DNA of 64,000 nucleotides from Hominiventricola aquisgranensis (GCF_040096225.1 NZ_JBBMFC010000006.1:79899-143898), one strand, 5' to 3'; shown: positions 1 to 9,310, numbered from the stretch's first letter. Notes: generated from the letters alone by a model not told the origin. Made by a program: numbers and translations.

Positions 1-9
1 GAAAGTAAA

Positions 10-1386
10 ATGAAAAAAGTACTGAAGATAACAGCCATCGTGGCAGCGGCACTGTTCCTGACGGTTTACGGAGTGGGATGCTGGTATTTTTATACCCATT
101 ATTTTTATGGAACGAAGATCGACGGAGTGGTCTATGGCTGCATGACGCCGGAAGAGGTGGCGGTGGATGTGACCGCACGACAGAAGAATTACAGTCTGGC
201 GATCCGGGGAAGATATGAAATGGAGGAAGTGCGGACCGGAAAAGAGCTGGGGGCATCTATTGATCCACTTGAAGAACTGAGGTCAAATCTGCGCAGACAG
301 CGTCCGTGGATGTGGCCGGTCAGCTTTTTTGAGACTTTTGAGGATGAACTGACAGGCAGTATTCAGATCGATGAGGAGACATTTACCGCACAGGTAGATG
401 CTATGAGTTTCTTCCAGCCGAAGAAGCAGATTGCTCCGGTGGATGCGAAGCTGTCCGATTACCTTCCAGAGAAAAAGGGATACGAGGTGCTCACGGAAGT
501 AGAAGGAAGTACGATCCATAAGGAAGATGCGGTAGAAGCGATCTGGGAAGCAGTAACGACCCGACAGGCTGAGCTTGATCTGACCGGAGCTGAATATTAT
601 GAAGAACCGAAGATCTTTTCTGACGATGAGCGACTCAACAAAGAAGCAGAAGAATTGAATGCCTATACCAACCTGACATTTTCCTATGATATGCATGGGG
701 TTCCGGTAACGGTAGACGGAGATCAGATCCATGAGTGGCTGGTATGTGCAGCAGATGGAACGGTAACAGTGGATGAAGAACTGGCAAAGGCTTATGTGAA
801 AGAGCTGGCAGATACCTATAACACCTATGGAAAAGTCCGCATTTTTAAGACGGTAAGCGGTGTGGAGAAAAAGCTGAAGAGCGGTGCTTACGGATGGAAA
901 ATGGACGTGGAAGCAGAGCAGGAAGCCCTTCTTACCATGCTTGCGGATAAAAAAAGTGTCGCTCATACTCCACAGTGGACCAAAGAGGGTTATGTAACAG
1001 GAGAAAATGACATAGGCAGCACGTATGTGGAGATCGACTTAAGTGCCCAGCATCTGTATTTTATCAAAGATGGATCCGTGATCATGGAAAGCCCGCTGGT
1101 ATCAGGCAATATGTCCAGAGGCTGGGGCACACCGGGTGGTGTCTTTGGACTGACCTATAAGACAAGAAATGCGGTACTCAGAGGCGCAGACTATGCAACA
1201 CCTGTCGGTTACTGGATGCCATTTAACGGGAATATCGGTATGCACGATGCCGGTTGGAGAGGCAGTTTTGGTGGAACTATATACCAGACCAGCGGATCCC
1301 ATGGATGCGTGAACCTGCCACCTAATAAGGCAAAAGAAATCTATGGTTATGTAGAAAAAAACATGCCGGTCGTTTGCTATTATTAA
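10..1386 (+). CDS. L,D-transpeptidase (YkuD domain) with N-terminal membrane anchor
   Basis: This 458-residue protein is predicted to cross-link peptidoglycan by 3-3 (L,D) bonds on the outer face of the membrane. Residues about 7-29 form a membrane anchor. The middle resembles the peptidoglycan-binding domain that precedes YkuD domains in clostridia. The last 120 residues form the YkuD domain, with the motif SHGCVN at 430-435 (catalytic Cys433) and His412 in MHDAGWR. The ATG at 10 follows a GAAAG sequence at the very edge of the window, so a promoter cannot be seen. A short hairpin with a T run follows the stop codon and separates it from galE. The family assignment is firm; substrate preference is not visible. 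Confidence 0.93.
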   Translation: MKKVLKITAIVAAALFLTVYGVGCWYFYTHYFYGTKIDGVVYGCMTPEEVAVDVTARQKNYSLAIRGRYEMEEVRTGKELGASIDPLEELRSNLRRQRPWMWPVSFFETFEDELTGSIQIDEETFTAQVDAMSFFQPKKQIAPVDAKLSDYLPEKKGYEVLTEVEGSTIHKEDAVEAIWEAVTTRQAELDLTGAEYYEEPKIFSDDERLNKEAEELNAYTNLTFSYDMHGVPVTVDGDQIHEWLVCAADGTVTVDEELAKAYVKELADTYNTYGKVRIFKTVSGVEKKLKSGAYGWKMDVEAEQEALLTMLADKKSVAHTPQWTKEGYVTGENDIGSTYVEIDLSAQHLYFIKDGSVIMESPLVSGNMSRGWGTPGGVFGLTYKTRNAVLRGADYATPVGYWMPFNGNIGMHDAGWRGSFGGTIYQTSGSHGCVNLPPNKAKEIYGYVEKNMPVVCYY

Positions 1387-1388
1387 AA

Positions 1389-1408
1389 AAGTGTGATACA
1401 CTTGTTTT
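1389..1408 (+). terminator. Short intrinsic terminator after the L,D-transpeptidase
   Basis: AAGTGT, a three-base loop and ACACTT are followed by GTTTT. The stem has only six pairs, so this is a weak terminator candidate. Confidence 0.5.
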
Positions 1409-1468
1409 ATCGTGGGCATATACGATACGTCCGGGAAATATATTACAATTTCAGAGAGGTAGAAGGAC

Positions 1469-2491
1469 ATGAAGATTTTAGTAACTGGGGGAGCAGGCTA
1501 TATTGGAAGTCATACCTGCGTAGAGCTTCTGAACAGTGGATATGAAGTAGTTGTTATGGATAACCTTTATAATGCAAGCGCAAAGGCACTGGACCGCGTA
1601 CAGCAGATCACTGGAAAAACGCTTACATTTTATGAGGCAGATATGCTGGATCAGCCGGCAATGGATAAGATTTTTGAAGCAGAGAAGCCGGATGCAGTCA
1701 TCCATTTTGCAGGATACAAGGCAGTTGGAGAGTCTGTGGTAAAGCCGATTGAATATTATCATAATAATATGACAGGAACATTGCTCCTGTGTGATACCAT
1801 GAGAAAACATGGTGTGAAAAACATTATTTTCAGTTCTTCTGCTACAGTATATGGAGATCCTCTGGAGATCCCGATCACAGAAGAATGCCCGAAACAGAGT
1901 CCGACCAACCCTTATGGTCAGACCAAGACCATGCTGGAGCAGGTGCTGATGGACATCCATCGTGCAGATCCAGAGTGGAATGTAACCCTGCTTCGTTATT
2001 TCAATCCGATCGGAGCACACAAATCAGGACTGATCGGTGAAGATCCCAAGGGTATTCCGAACAACCTGCTTCCGTATGTGGCACAGGTAGCCATCGGCAA
2101 GCTGAAATGTGTGGGTGTATTTGGAAATGATTATGATACCCCGGATGGAACCGGCGTACGTGATTACATTCATGTGGTAGACCTGGCAAGAGGTCATGTA
2201 AAAGCAATCGAGAAGTTCAAAGAGAATAAAGGTGTGCTGATCTACAACCTGGGTACCGGCAACGGATACAGTGTACTTCAGGTTATTGAAGCGTTTGGCA
2301 AGGCATGCGGCAAGAAGATCCCGTATGAGATCAAACCGCGTCGTGCAGGCGATATTGCAACCTGCTACTGTGATCCGTCTAAAGCAAAGAGAGAGCTTGG
2401 CTGGGAAGCAGAGTACGGTATTGATGAGATGTGTGCTGATTCCTGGAAATGGCAGACCCAGAATCCGAACGGATATAACGATCCGGAATAA
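1469..2491 (+). CDS. galE: UDP-glucose 4-epimerase
   Basis: GalE interconverts UDP-glucose and UDP-galactose in the cytoplasm for the Leloir pathway and glycan precursors. The 340 residues match the usual family length. The NAD-binding Rossmann motif GGAGYIG lies at 7-13. The extended short-chain dehydrogenase catalytic set is present: Ser124 in SSSATVYG, Tyr149 and Lys153 in YGQTK. The ATG follows an AGAGAGG ribosome binding site. No other Leloir gene is adjacent, so the gene probably serves cell-wall or capsule sugars as well as galactose use. That role is inference; the enzyme identity is firm. Confidence 0.97.
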   Translation: MKILVTGGAGYIGSHTCVELLNSGYEVVVMDNLYNASAKALDRVQQITGKTLTFYEADMLDQPAMDKIFEAEKPDAVIHFAGYKAVGESVVKPIEYYHNNMTGTLLLCDTMRKHGVKNIIFSSSATVYGDPLEIPITEECPKQSPTNPYGQTKTMLEQVLMDIHRADPEWNVTLLRYFNPIGAHKSGLIGEDPKGIPNNLLPYVAQVAIGKLKCVGVFGNDYDTPDGTGVRDYIHVVDLARGHVKAIEKFKENKGVLIYNLGTGNGYSVLQVIEAFGKACGKKIPYEIKPRRAGDIATCYCDPSKAKRELGWEAEYGIDEMCADSWKWQTQNPNGYNDPE

Positions 2492-2514
2492 GTTCGGTAC
2501 GGGAGAAACAAGGA

Positions 2515-2844
2515 ATGAAACTGGTGTTGGTATGTTATTCCGGCAGTTCGGCCAGTATTTTAAGGGACAGAATGCTTGCCTGGGCGAGAGCCAATCTGCT
2601 GGATGTGGAGATTATTGTATCATCATTGGCTGGACTGGATGAAGATAAAGAGGATGCGGATATTGTCCTTGTGGGACCGCAGGTGCGTTGTGCACTGGCA
2701 AGCGTAAGAGAGCGGGTACCGGAGAGGATTCCGGTCATGGCAGTGGATACCAGAGATTATGGTATGGCAAAGGGAGACCGTGTCATGCAGGCAGCGCTGG
2801 ATGAGATCCGGCAGTACAAGGAACATAAGATTCATATGGAGTAG
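2515..2844 (+). CDS. PTS lactose/cellobiose-type IIB domain protein (orphan)
   Basis: This 109-residue protein resembles the small IIB phosphocarrier domain of the lactose/chitobiose PTS family. It starts with a beta strand leading into a Cys7 loop (VCYSGSS), the position phosphorylated in IIB proteins. A conserved VLVGPQVR segment lies near residue 52 and a DTRDYGMAKG segment near 83. No IIA, IIC or glycosidase gene is nearby; the neighbours are galE and a topoisomerase. It may phosphorylate a distant permease or act as a regulatory phosphoprotein. The ATG lies nine bases after GGGAG. Family call is good, role unknown. Confidence 0.8.
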   Translation: MKLVLVCYSGSSASILRDRMLAWARANLLDVEIIVSSLAGLDEDKEDADIVLVGPQVRCALASVRERVPERIPVMAVDTRDYGMAKGDRVMQAALDEIRQYKEHKIHME

Positions 2845-2848
2845 GGTG

Positions 2849-2889
2849 AAAAGCAGGAATCCTCAGTAATGCAGGACGCCTGCTTTTTT
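2849..2889 (+). terminator. Intrinsic terminator before the topoisomerase genes
   Basis: AAAAGCAGG and CCTGCTTTTTT form the stem and T run, with a loop of about 20 bases. It separates the galE/IIB genes from the topoisomerase operon. Confidence 0.7.
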
Positions 2890-2919
2890 CCCCGGAAATT
2901 AGAAAAGGAGTATTGACAG

Positions 2920-4842
2920 ATGGCAAAAGGCAACACATATGATGCGGACAGTATTTCCGTTCTGGAAGGACTGGAAGCGGTACGAAAACGGCCTGGCATG
3001 TACATTGGAAGCGTTTCCACAAAAGGATTGAATCATCTGATCTATGAGATCGTAGATAACTCAGTGGATGAGCATCTGGCAGGATATTGTACCCAGATTG
3101 AAGTGTATCTGGAAAAAGATGGTTCCTGTACGGTCACAGATAATGGACGTGGTATTCCAGTCGGAATGCATGCAAAGGGAATGTCTGCGGAGCGACTGGT
3201 ATTTACCACACTGCATGCAGGTGGAAAGTTTGATGATTCTGCATATAAGACCAGCGGAGGACTTCACGGAGTAGGTTCTTCTGTTGTAAATGCGCTGTCC
3301 ACCTGGCTGGATATAGAGGTGTACAGAGACGGATATGTACATCATGACCACTACGAGAGGGGCAACCCAACCGTTGAACTGGAACATGGACTGCTTCCTA
3401 CGCTTGGTAAGACCAGAAAGACGGGAACGAAGATCCGTTTTCTGCCCGATCCGGAGATCTTTGAGAAGACCCGCTTCAAGGCAGAAGAGGTCAAGAGCCG
3501 TATGCATGAAACTGCATATCTGAACCCGAATCTGACCATCATCTTTGAAGACCGCCGTGGCAGTGAAGTGGAGCATATTGAATACCATGAGCCGGACGGG
3601 CTGGTAGGATTCGTAAAAGATCTGAATAAATCGCAGGAAACACTCCATGAGGTGGTGTATTTTCAGGGGGAAAGCGAAGGGATTACCGTAGAAGTGGCTT
3701 TTCAATATGTAAATGAATTTCATGAGAACGTACTGGGGTTCTGCAACAATATTTATAATGCGGAAGGTGGTACTCATATTACGGGATTCAAGACAGTATT
3801 TACCACGGTGATCAACTCCTATGCCCGGGAACTGGGAATCCTCAAAGAAAAAGATGCGAATTTTACAGGCGCAGATGTACGAAATGGAATGACAGCTGTC
3901 ATCTCCATCAAACATCCGGATCCGAGATTTGAGGGACAGACAAAGACAAAGCTTGATAACCAGGATGCTTCCAAGGCCACTGCAAAAGTGACCGGTGATG
4001 AGATCCAGCGGTATTTTGACCGGAATCTGGAGACGCTGAAGACTGTGATCGGCTGTGCGGAAAAAGCCGCCAAGATCCGAAAATCTGAGGAACGTGCGAA
4101 GACAAATCTGCTGACCAAGCAGAAATTCTCTTTTGATTCCAACGGAAAGCTGGCGAACTGTGAGAGCAGGGATGCATCCAAATGTGAGATCTTCATTGTG
4201 GAGGGAGATTCCGCAGGCGGTTCTGCCAAGACAGCCAGAAACCGTGCTTATCAGGCAATCCTGCCTATCCGCGGTAAGATTCTGAACGTGGAGAAGGCCA
4301 GCATTGATAAAGTCCTTGCCAATGCGGAGATCAAGACGATGATCAATGCGTTCGGATGCGGATTCTCTGAAGGATATGGAAATGATTTTGATATTACAAA
4401 GCTTCGCTATGATAAGATCATCATTATGGCCGATGCAGACGTGGACGGTGCCCATATCAGTACGCTGCTGCTGACTTTGTTCTATCGGTTTATGCCGGAG
4501 CTGATCTACGAGGGACATGTGTACATTGCCATGCCGCCGCTTTATAAAGCCATGCCGGCAAGAGGGAAGGAAGAATACCTTTATGACGACAAGGCATTGG
4601 AAAAATACAGAAAGACCCACACGGGATCCTTCACGCTCCAGCGTTATAAAGGTCTTGGAGAGATGGATGCCACCCAGCTGTGGGAGACGACCATGGATCC
4701 TGATCACAGACGGCTTCGCCTGGTAGAGATCGAGGATGCCAGACTGGCTTCCTCTGTAACGGAGATGCTGATGGGAACGGAAGTGCCGCCGCGTCGTCAG
4801 TTTATCTATGAAAATGCAGTAGACGCAGAGCTGGATGTGTAG
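2920..4842 (+). CDS. parE: Type IIA DNA topoisomerase subunit B (ParE/GyrB family)
   Basis: This 640-residue subunit binds and hydrolyses ATP and, with the next gene product, passes one DNA duplex through another. The GHKL ATPase domain shows EIVDNSVDE, DNGRGIP and GGLHGVGSSVVNAL within the first 130 residues. The TOPRIM domain shows VEGDSAGGSA and MADADVDGAH. Length fits Gram-positive GyrB or ParE. I favour ParE because the partner subunit lacks a GyrA-box; GyrB remains possible. The ATG is nine bases after AAAAGGAG. Its stop codon overlaps the next gene's ribosome binding site, which indicates coupled translation. Confidence 0.9.
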   Translation: MAKGNTYDADSISVLEGLEAVRKRPGMYIGSVSTKGLNHLIYEIVDNSVDEHLAGYCTQIEVYLEKDGSCTVTDNGRGIPVGMHAKGMSAERLVFTTLHAGGKFDDSAYKTSGGLHGVGSSVVNALSTWLDIEVYRDGYVHHDHYERGNPTVELEHGLLPTLGKTRKTGTKIRFLPDPEIFEKTRFKAEEVKSRMHETAYLNPNLTIIFEDRRGSEVEHIEYHEPDGLVGFVKDLNKSQETLHEVVYFQGESEGITVEVAFQYVNEFHENVLGFCNNIYNAEGGTHITGFKTVFTTVINSYARELGILKEKDANFTGADVRNGMTAVISIKHPDPRFEGQTKTKLDNQDASKATAKVTGDEIQRYFDRNLETLKTVIGCAEKAAKIRKSEERAKTNLLTKQKFSFDSNGKLANCESRDASKCEIFIVEGDSAGGSAKTARNRAYQAILPIRGKILNVEKASIDKVLANAEIKTMINAFGCGFSEGYGNDFDITKLRYDKIIIMADADVDGAHISTLLLTLFYRFMPELIYEGHVYIAMPPLYKAMPARGKEEYLYDDKALEKYRKTHTGSFTLQRYKGLGEMDATQLWETTMDPDHRRLRLVEIEDARLASSVTEMLMGTEVPPRRQFIYENAVDAELDV

Positions 4843-4852
4843 GAGGAATAGC

Positions 4853-7093
4853 ATGAGTGAAGAAATGATCATAAAAACAGAATATTCCGACATCATGCAG
4901 AAGTCTTATATTGACTATGCCATGAGCGTTATCGTGGCCCGTGCACTGCCGGATGTGAGGGATGGTCTGAAGCCGGTACAGAGAAGAACTCTCTACGATA
5001 TGCATGAGCTTGGTATCCGAAGTGATCGCCCTTACCGAAAATGTGCCCGTATCGTTGGCGATACCATGGGTAAATATCATCCCCATGGAGACAGCTCCAT
5101 CTATGAGGCACTGGTTGTTATGAGCCAGGATTTCAAAAAAGGGCTGCCGCTTATCGACGGACATGGTAACTTTGGTTCCATCGAAGGAGATGGCGCTGCT
5201 GCCATGCGATATACGGAGGCGAGACTTCAGAAGGTCAGTGAAGATGTGCTGCTGGCGGATCTGGACAAAAATATCGTGGATTTTGTTCCGAACTTTGATG
5301 AGACAGAGAAAGAACCTGGTGTTCTTCCGGCAAGGATTCCCCATCTGCTGATCAACGGCGCAGAGGGTATTGCTGTCGGTATGTCTACCAGCATCCCGCC
5401 GCACAATTTGGGTGAGACCATTGATGCTATGAAGGCTTACATGAAAAATCCGCAGATGACAGTGGAAGAGCTCTTGCAGATTATGCCGGGACCGGATTTC
5501 CCCACTGGTGGAATTGTGGTCAACAAAGATGAACTGACCGAGATCTACCGCACCGGCGCAGGTAAAATCAAGATCCGTGGCCGCGTGGAAGTGGAAAAAT
5601 TAAAGGGGGGCAAGGAGCAGCTGGTCATTACAGAGATTCCATATACCATGATCGGCGCTAATATTGGAAAATTCCTCAATGATATCGGCGGACTGGTGGA
5701 GTCTAAGACAACTACAGATATTGTGGATATTACCAACCAGTCGTCCAAGGAAGGCATCCGTATTGTGCTGGAACTGAAAAAGGGTGCAGATACCGAGCAG
5801 TTGACCAATATGCTCTACAAGAAGACCCGTCTGGAAGATACCTTTGGTGTAAATATGCTGGCAGTGGCGGATGGAAGACCGGAGACTCTGGGGCTGACCC
5901 GGATCTTTGACCATGTGATCGACTTTCAGTTTGAATTGAATACCAGAAAATATAAGACACTTCTGAATAAAGAGCTGGATAAAAAAGAGATTCAGGAAGG
6001 TCTCATCAAAGCCTGTGACGTGATTGACCTGATCATCGAAGTGCTGCGTGGAAGCCGGGATCTGAAGATGGCAAAAGCCTGCCTCATGAGTGGTGTTACA
6101 GAAGGAATTACATTTAAGTCCGAGAAGTCAAAAGCACAGGCGGCGAAGCTTCGTTTCACAGAGCGCCAGGCAACGGCAATTCTGGAGATGCGTCTCTACA
6201 AATTGATCGGTCTGGAGATTGAAGCTCTTATGAAAGAACATGATACCACCATGAAAAACATTGCCCGTTATTCGGAAATCCTCAACAACTATGACGAGAT
6301 GCTGAAGGTTATCATAGCGGATCTTGAGCGTTACAAGAAGGCTTATGCACAACCGAGAAAGACATCCGTGGAAAATGCAGAAGCAGCTGTTTTCGTGGAG
6401 AAGAAGATGGAAGAGATGCCGGTGAAATTCCTGATGGATCGATTTGGTTACTGCCGTACCATGGATGTGGCGACTTATGAGAGAAATAAAGAGGCGGCTG
6501 ATGCGGAGAGCCGTTATGTGCTGACCTGCCGCAATACCGACCGGCTTTGCATTTTCACAGAGAAAGGCAAGCTTCATACGGCTAAGATTGCAGACCTGCC
6601 ATATGGAAAATTCCGTGATAAGGCATTCCCAATCGATAATTTCAGCAATTTTGACAGTTCCCAGGAGCGCATGATCTGCATTTGCAGTATGGAAGAGCTG
6701 CTTATGGGAACCATGCTGTTTGTGACCAAATATGGTATGACAAAGGTGGTCAGCGGTTACGAGTATGATGTGCGCACCAGAACCAGTGCGGCAACCAAAC
6801 TGAACGAAGATGACGAGGTGTTGTATGCAGGTCTGGTCGGGGATAATACGCAGATCGTACTTCAGTCCGCAGAAGGTGTCTTCCTGAAATTTGCCATTGA
6901 GGAGATCCCGGAGAAGAAGAAGGCAGCGATTGGTGTGCGTGCCATGAAGCTGTCAGCCAAAGACAGTCTGGAACAGGTCTATGTGATGGCAGATGGTGAA
7001 GATAAGATCATCACTTATAAAGAAAAAGAAGTATCTTTACAGAAGCTGAAAAATGGAACCAGAGATCAGAAAGGAACGAAAATACGGGTATGA
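4853..7093 (+). CDS. parC: Type IIA DNA topoisomerase subunit A (ParC/GyrA family)
   Basis: This subunit cleaves and rejoins DNA. Tyr120 in AAMRYTEARL is the predicted nucleophile, and HGDSSIYE at about 78-85 is the quinolone-resistance region. The 746 residues are shorter than a typical GyrA, and I see no QRRGGKG-type GyrA-box in the C-terminal beta-propeller region, which favours a ParC-like decatenase. An in-frame ATG at 4835 lies before the AGGAGG at 4841-4846, so the start is placed at 4853. The gene overlaps the HAD phosphatase gene by four bases. The family is certain; the gyrase or topoisomerase IV label is an inference. Confidence 0.9.
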   Translation: MSEEMIIKTEYSDIMQKSYIDYAMSVIVARALPDVRDGLKPVQRRTLYDMHELGIRSDRPYRKCARIVGDTMGKYHPHGDSSIYEALVVMSQDFKKGLPLIDGHGNFGSIEGDGAAAMRYTEARLQKVSEDVLLADLDKNIVDFVPNFDETEKEPGVLPARIPHLLINGAEGIAVGMSTSIPPHNLGETIDAMKAYMKNPQMTVEELLQIMPGPDFPTGGIVVNKDELTEIYRTGAGKIKIRGRVEVEKLKGGKEQLVITEIPYTMIGANIGKFLNDIGGLVESKTTTDIVDITNQSSKEGIRIVLELKKGADTEQLTNMLYKKTRLEDTFGVNMLAVADGRPETLGLTRIFDHVIDFQFELNTRKYKTLLNKELDKKEIQEGLIKACDVIDLIIEVLRGSRDLKMAKACLMSGVTEGITFKSEKSKAQAAKLRFTERQATAILEMRLYKLIGLEIEALMKEHDTTMKNIARYSEILNNYDEMLKVIIADLERYKKAYAQPRKTSVENAEAAVFVEKKMEEMPVKFLMDRFGYCRTMDVATYERNKEAADAESRYVLTCRNTDRLCIFTEKGKLHTAKIADLPYGKFRDKAFPIDNFSNFDSSQERMICICSMEELLMGTMLFVTKYGMTKVVSGYEYDVRTRTSAATKLNEDDEVLYAGLVGDNTQIVLQSAEGVFLKFAIEEIPEKKKAAIGVRAMKLSAKDSLEQVYVMADGEDKIITYKEKEVSLQKLKNGTRDQKGTKIRV

Positions 7094-7755
7094 GTGGAAA
7101 ATACAGCAATATCAAAGTAGTATCTTTTGACATGGATGGAACCATCCTCAATACGGAGGCAGATCTGGAGGCAGCTGCCAGACGGGCACTGAAACTGGCA
7201 GGACTGCCGCCTATGCCGCCGGTTCGGTTTGCTAACTATATCGGAAATGGTGTAAAAGGAATTTACAGGGAACTTTGTCCGGATGCGACTCAGGAAAAAC
7301 TGGAAGAAGCAGTACGTTATCAGCTGGAGTGGTATCCGGAGCACTGTACGGAACAGACCTGTTTCTATCCGGGAATGTGGGAGACTCTGCAGTGGATGGC
7401 TGCCAAAGGAATCCGTCTGGTAATTGTGACCAATAAAGTGGAAACGACTGCAAAGAAGCTGGCAAACCATTTCTGCAGTGACCTTCCTTTTGAAGAAGTC
7501 TGGGGAAATGATCATGATCGCCCCCTGAAACCGGACCCTATAGCCGGAAAACTGCTGTGTGAGACTCTGGGTGTTACCCCGGACCAGGTCATGCATGTAG
7601 GTGATGGCGAGACCGATATGCAGTTTGCAAAAAATGCCGGATTCGTGGGTGTCGGTGTGTCATGGGGATATCGTAGCACTGATGTTCTGTGGGAAAGCGG
7701 TGCAGATGTGATGATCGATGAGCCGTGGCAGTTATGTGAGCTGCTGGATAGATAA
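7090..7755 (+). CDS. HAD-superfamily phosphatase (phosphoglycolate phosphatase-like)
   Basis: This 221-residue cytoplasmic hydrolase has the HAD nucleophile motif DMDGT (Asp14 and Asp16), a helical cap domain after residue 25, VTNK for motif II, KPDP for motif III and GDGETDMQFAKNAG for motif IV. It resembles the Gph/PGP and beta-phosphoglucomutase branch. It overlaps the upstream topoisomerase gene by four bases (ATGA) and so is read from the same transcript, although no functional link is evident. A strong terminator follows. The substrate cannot be told from sequence. Confidence 0.88.
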   Translation: MSGKYSNIKVVSFDMDGTILNTEADLEAAARRALKLAGLPPMPPVRFANYIGNGVKGIYRELCPDATQEKLEEAVRYQLEWYPEHCTEQTCFYPGMWETLQWMAAKGIRLVIVTNKVETTAKKLANHFCSDLPFEEVWGNDHDRPLKPDPIAGKLLCETLGVTPDQVMHVGDGETDMQFAKNAGFVGVGVSWGYRSTDVLWESGADVMIDEPWQLCELLDR

Positions 7756-7774
7756 TAGATTACATAAGGTAGAT

Positions 7775-7818
7775 ATAAAGGGTGAAAAGCATGAAACTAG
7801 GGCTTTTTGCCCTTTTTT
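7775..7818 (+). terminator. Strong intrinsic terminator after the HAD gene
   Basis: AAAGGG plus GAAAAGC pairs with GCTTTTT plus CCCTTT around a loop of about ten bases, with TTTTTT following. It closes the topoisomerase operon just before the ECF promoter. Confidence 0.85.
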
Positions 7819-7848
7819 ATCAAAGATTCTGAAAAAATGAAAATAAAG

Positions 7849-7879
7849 TGAAACTTTCCGCAAAACCTTAAGGTCTAAT
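7849..7879 (+). promoter_or_regulatory. ECF-type (SigV-like) promoter, probably autoregulatory
   Basis: TGAAACTTT at 7849-7857 and GTCTAAT at 7873-7879 are 15 bases apart. This resembles the TGAAAC/CGTC pattern recognised by SigV, SigM and related ECF factors of Bacillus. It sits directly before the sigma gene, so the factor probably drives its own operon. Confidence 0.7.
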
Positions 7880-7909
7880 AGGTAAAAGAAAGCAGAGAGG
7901 AGGAATAAT

Positions 7910-8419
7910 ATGAGGGCATCAGACAAAGAGGCGCTGATTCATGAGTGCCTGGTGCAGAATTATGAAAAATATTATCGTATGGCATACAGCTATGTGTTTC
8001 GTGAGCAGGATGCCATGGATATCGTGCAGGAGGCGGCATATCGGGCAATCTTAAAAAGTGATCTGCTGAAACAGCCGGAATACGCAGATACCTGGATCTG
8101 CCGGATCGTGATCCATGAGGCACTGCGGTTCCTGAAGAAAAACAAACAAACAGCTTCGGTGGAGGAGGTACCGGAGCAGGGACAGGAAGATAAGATTGAG
8201 GATGTGGATCTTCAGCGGGCACTGGATAAGCTGGATGAAAAGGAACGAAGCATCGTAGTGCTCCGGTATTTTGAAGAAGAGAAGATCGAAACCATCGGAC
8301 AGATCATGAATCTGAATGTGAGTACGGTAAAGAGCAAGCTGTACCGGGCAATGGATAAGTTAAAGAAATATATGGAAGCAGGAGGGGTGAATTATGGAAG
8401 ACTGGAAAAAGGAGTATGA
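7910..8419 (+). CDS. sigV: ECF RNA polymerase sigma factor, SigV-like
   Basis: This 169-residue protein has the two domains of an ECF sigma factor. Region 2 lies at about 15-75 (YRMAYSYVFREQDAMDIVQEA). Region 4 lies at about 105-160, where the helix-turn-helix contains TIGQIMNLNVSTVKSKLYRA. It overlaps by 26 bases a gene for an RsiV-like membrane protein, the expected anti-sigma partner. The ATG follows AGAGGAGGAA. In Bacillus and related Firmicutes SigV responds to lysozyme; a similar role here is inferred from the partner and promoter. Confidence 0.9.
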   Translation: MRASDKEALIHECLVQNYEKYYRMAYSYVFREQDAMDIVQEAAYRAILKSDLLKQPEYADTWICRIVIHEALRFLKKNKQTASVEEVPEQGQEDKIEDVDLQRALDKLDEKERSIVVLRYFEEEKIETIGQIMNLNVSTVKSKLYRAMDKLKKYMEAGGVNYGRLEKGV

Positions 8420-9263
8420 CAATATTAAAGTGCCGGAAGAGATGAGAGAAAAACTGGAACAGTCTATTAACAGAGCAAAAAAAGAAAAGAAACGTATGAA
8501 AAAAATAACGTTATATAAAACATTTGGAAGCATGGCAGCAGTACTTGCCATCGTGTTGATTCTTCCGAATACCAGCCAGACTGCAGCGGCAGCCATGCAG
8601 CAGATCCCATTACTTGGTAATCTGTTCAAAGTGGTGACTGTCCGCGAGTATCAGGTGGATGAGGAGCGCAACAGTGCGAATGTAAAAGTGCCGCAGGTAG
8701 AAGTAGCTGCTACGGATGAGAATGCAGACAGTGACACCGTTGAGCAGGCAAAAGTATCCGCAGATGCCATTAATTTTGATATCAACGAAGAGACCAATAA
8801 GCTGATCGAAGAGTTCAAAAAGAGCATGGAAAATGAAGAAGGTTATCAGAACATCTACATTGACAGCAACGTGAAGCTGGACACCGACGATCTTTTCTCC
8901 CTGGAACTGATTCTCTATCAGGGAGCAGGCAGCGGTTATGAGCAGCACAAGCATTATACCGTTGATAAAAAGACCGGAAAAGAACTGTCGCTGAAAGATC
9001 TGTGCGGAGATGACTATATTGATACCATCAGCGAAGAAATTAAGACGCAGATGAGAGAACAGATGGCAGCCGATGAAACTGTACAGTACTGGCTGGATGA
9101 TCCAGAGGTAGAAGAGTGGAATTTTGACAAGATCGCTGAAGACCAGGATTTCTACGTCAATGAAGACGGACACATTGTAGTCTGCTTCAACGAATACGAT
9201 GTCGCTCCCGGATCTATGGGCTGTGTAGAATTCACCCTGAACGAGACTGTAAATGTGAAGTAG
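8394..9263 (+). CDS. rsiV: RsiV-like anti-sigma factor (DUF3298 family)
   Basis: This 289-residue protein has a short cytoplasmic N-terminus (about 1-42) expected to bind the sigma factor, a membrane segment at about 44-58 and a long extracytoplasmic part. The C-terminal 120 residues resemble the DUF3298 domain of RsiV (SLKDLCGDDYIDTISEEI and a terminal CFNEYDVAPGSMG segment). In Bacillus RsiV binds lysozyme, is cut by signal peptidase and RasP, and so releases SigV. Length matches Bacillus RsiV (about 285). AGGAGGGG precedes the ATG, inside the sigma gene. An M50 protease at 30068-30748 could act in the second cleavage, but that is only a guess. Confidence 0.85.
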   Translation: MEDWKKEYDNIKVPEEMREKLEQSINRAKKEKKRMKKITLYKTFGSMAAVLAIVLILPNTSQTAAAAMQQIPLLGNLFKVVTVREYQVDEERNSANVKVPQVEVAATDENADSDTVEQAKVSADAINFDINEETNKLIEEFKKSMENEEGYQNIYIDSNVKLDTDDLFSLELILYQGAGSGYEQHKHYTVDKKTGKELSLKDLCGDDYIDTISEEIKTQMREQMAADETVQYWLDDPEVEEWNFDKIAEDQDFYVNEDGHIVVCFNEYDVAPGSMGCVEFTLNETVNVK

Positions 9264-9277
9264 GACACATATATTAA

Positions 9278-9310
9278 AAATGTTCGTTCAGAAACATTTA
9301 AGATTTTTTT
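9278..9310 (+). terminator. Weak intrinsic terminator after the SigV operon
   Basis: AAATGTT and AACATTT form a seven-pair, AT-rich stem, and a run of seven T residues follows four bases later. Confidence 0.5.

Noticed and set aside
3061..4896. A 611-codon open frame on the minus strand opposite parE
   Set aside because: It mirrors the codon pattern of parE and has no ribosome binding site or family similarity that I can see.
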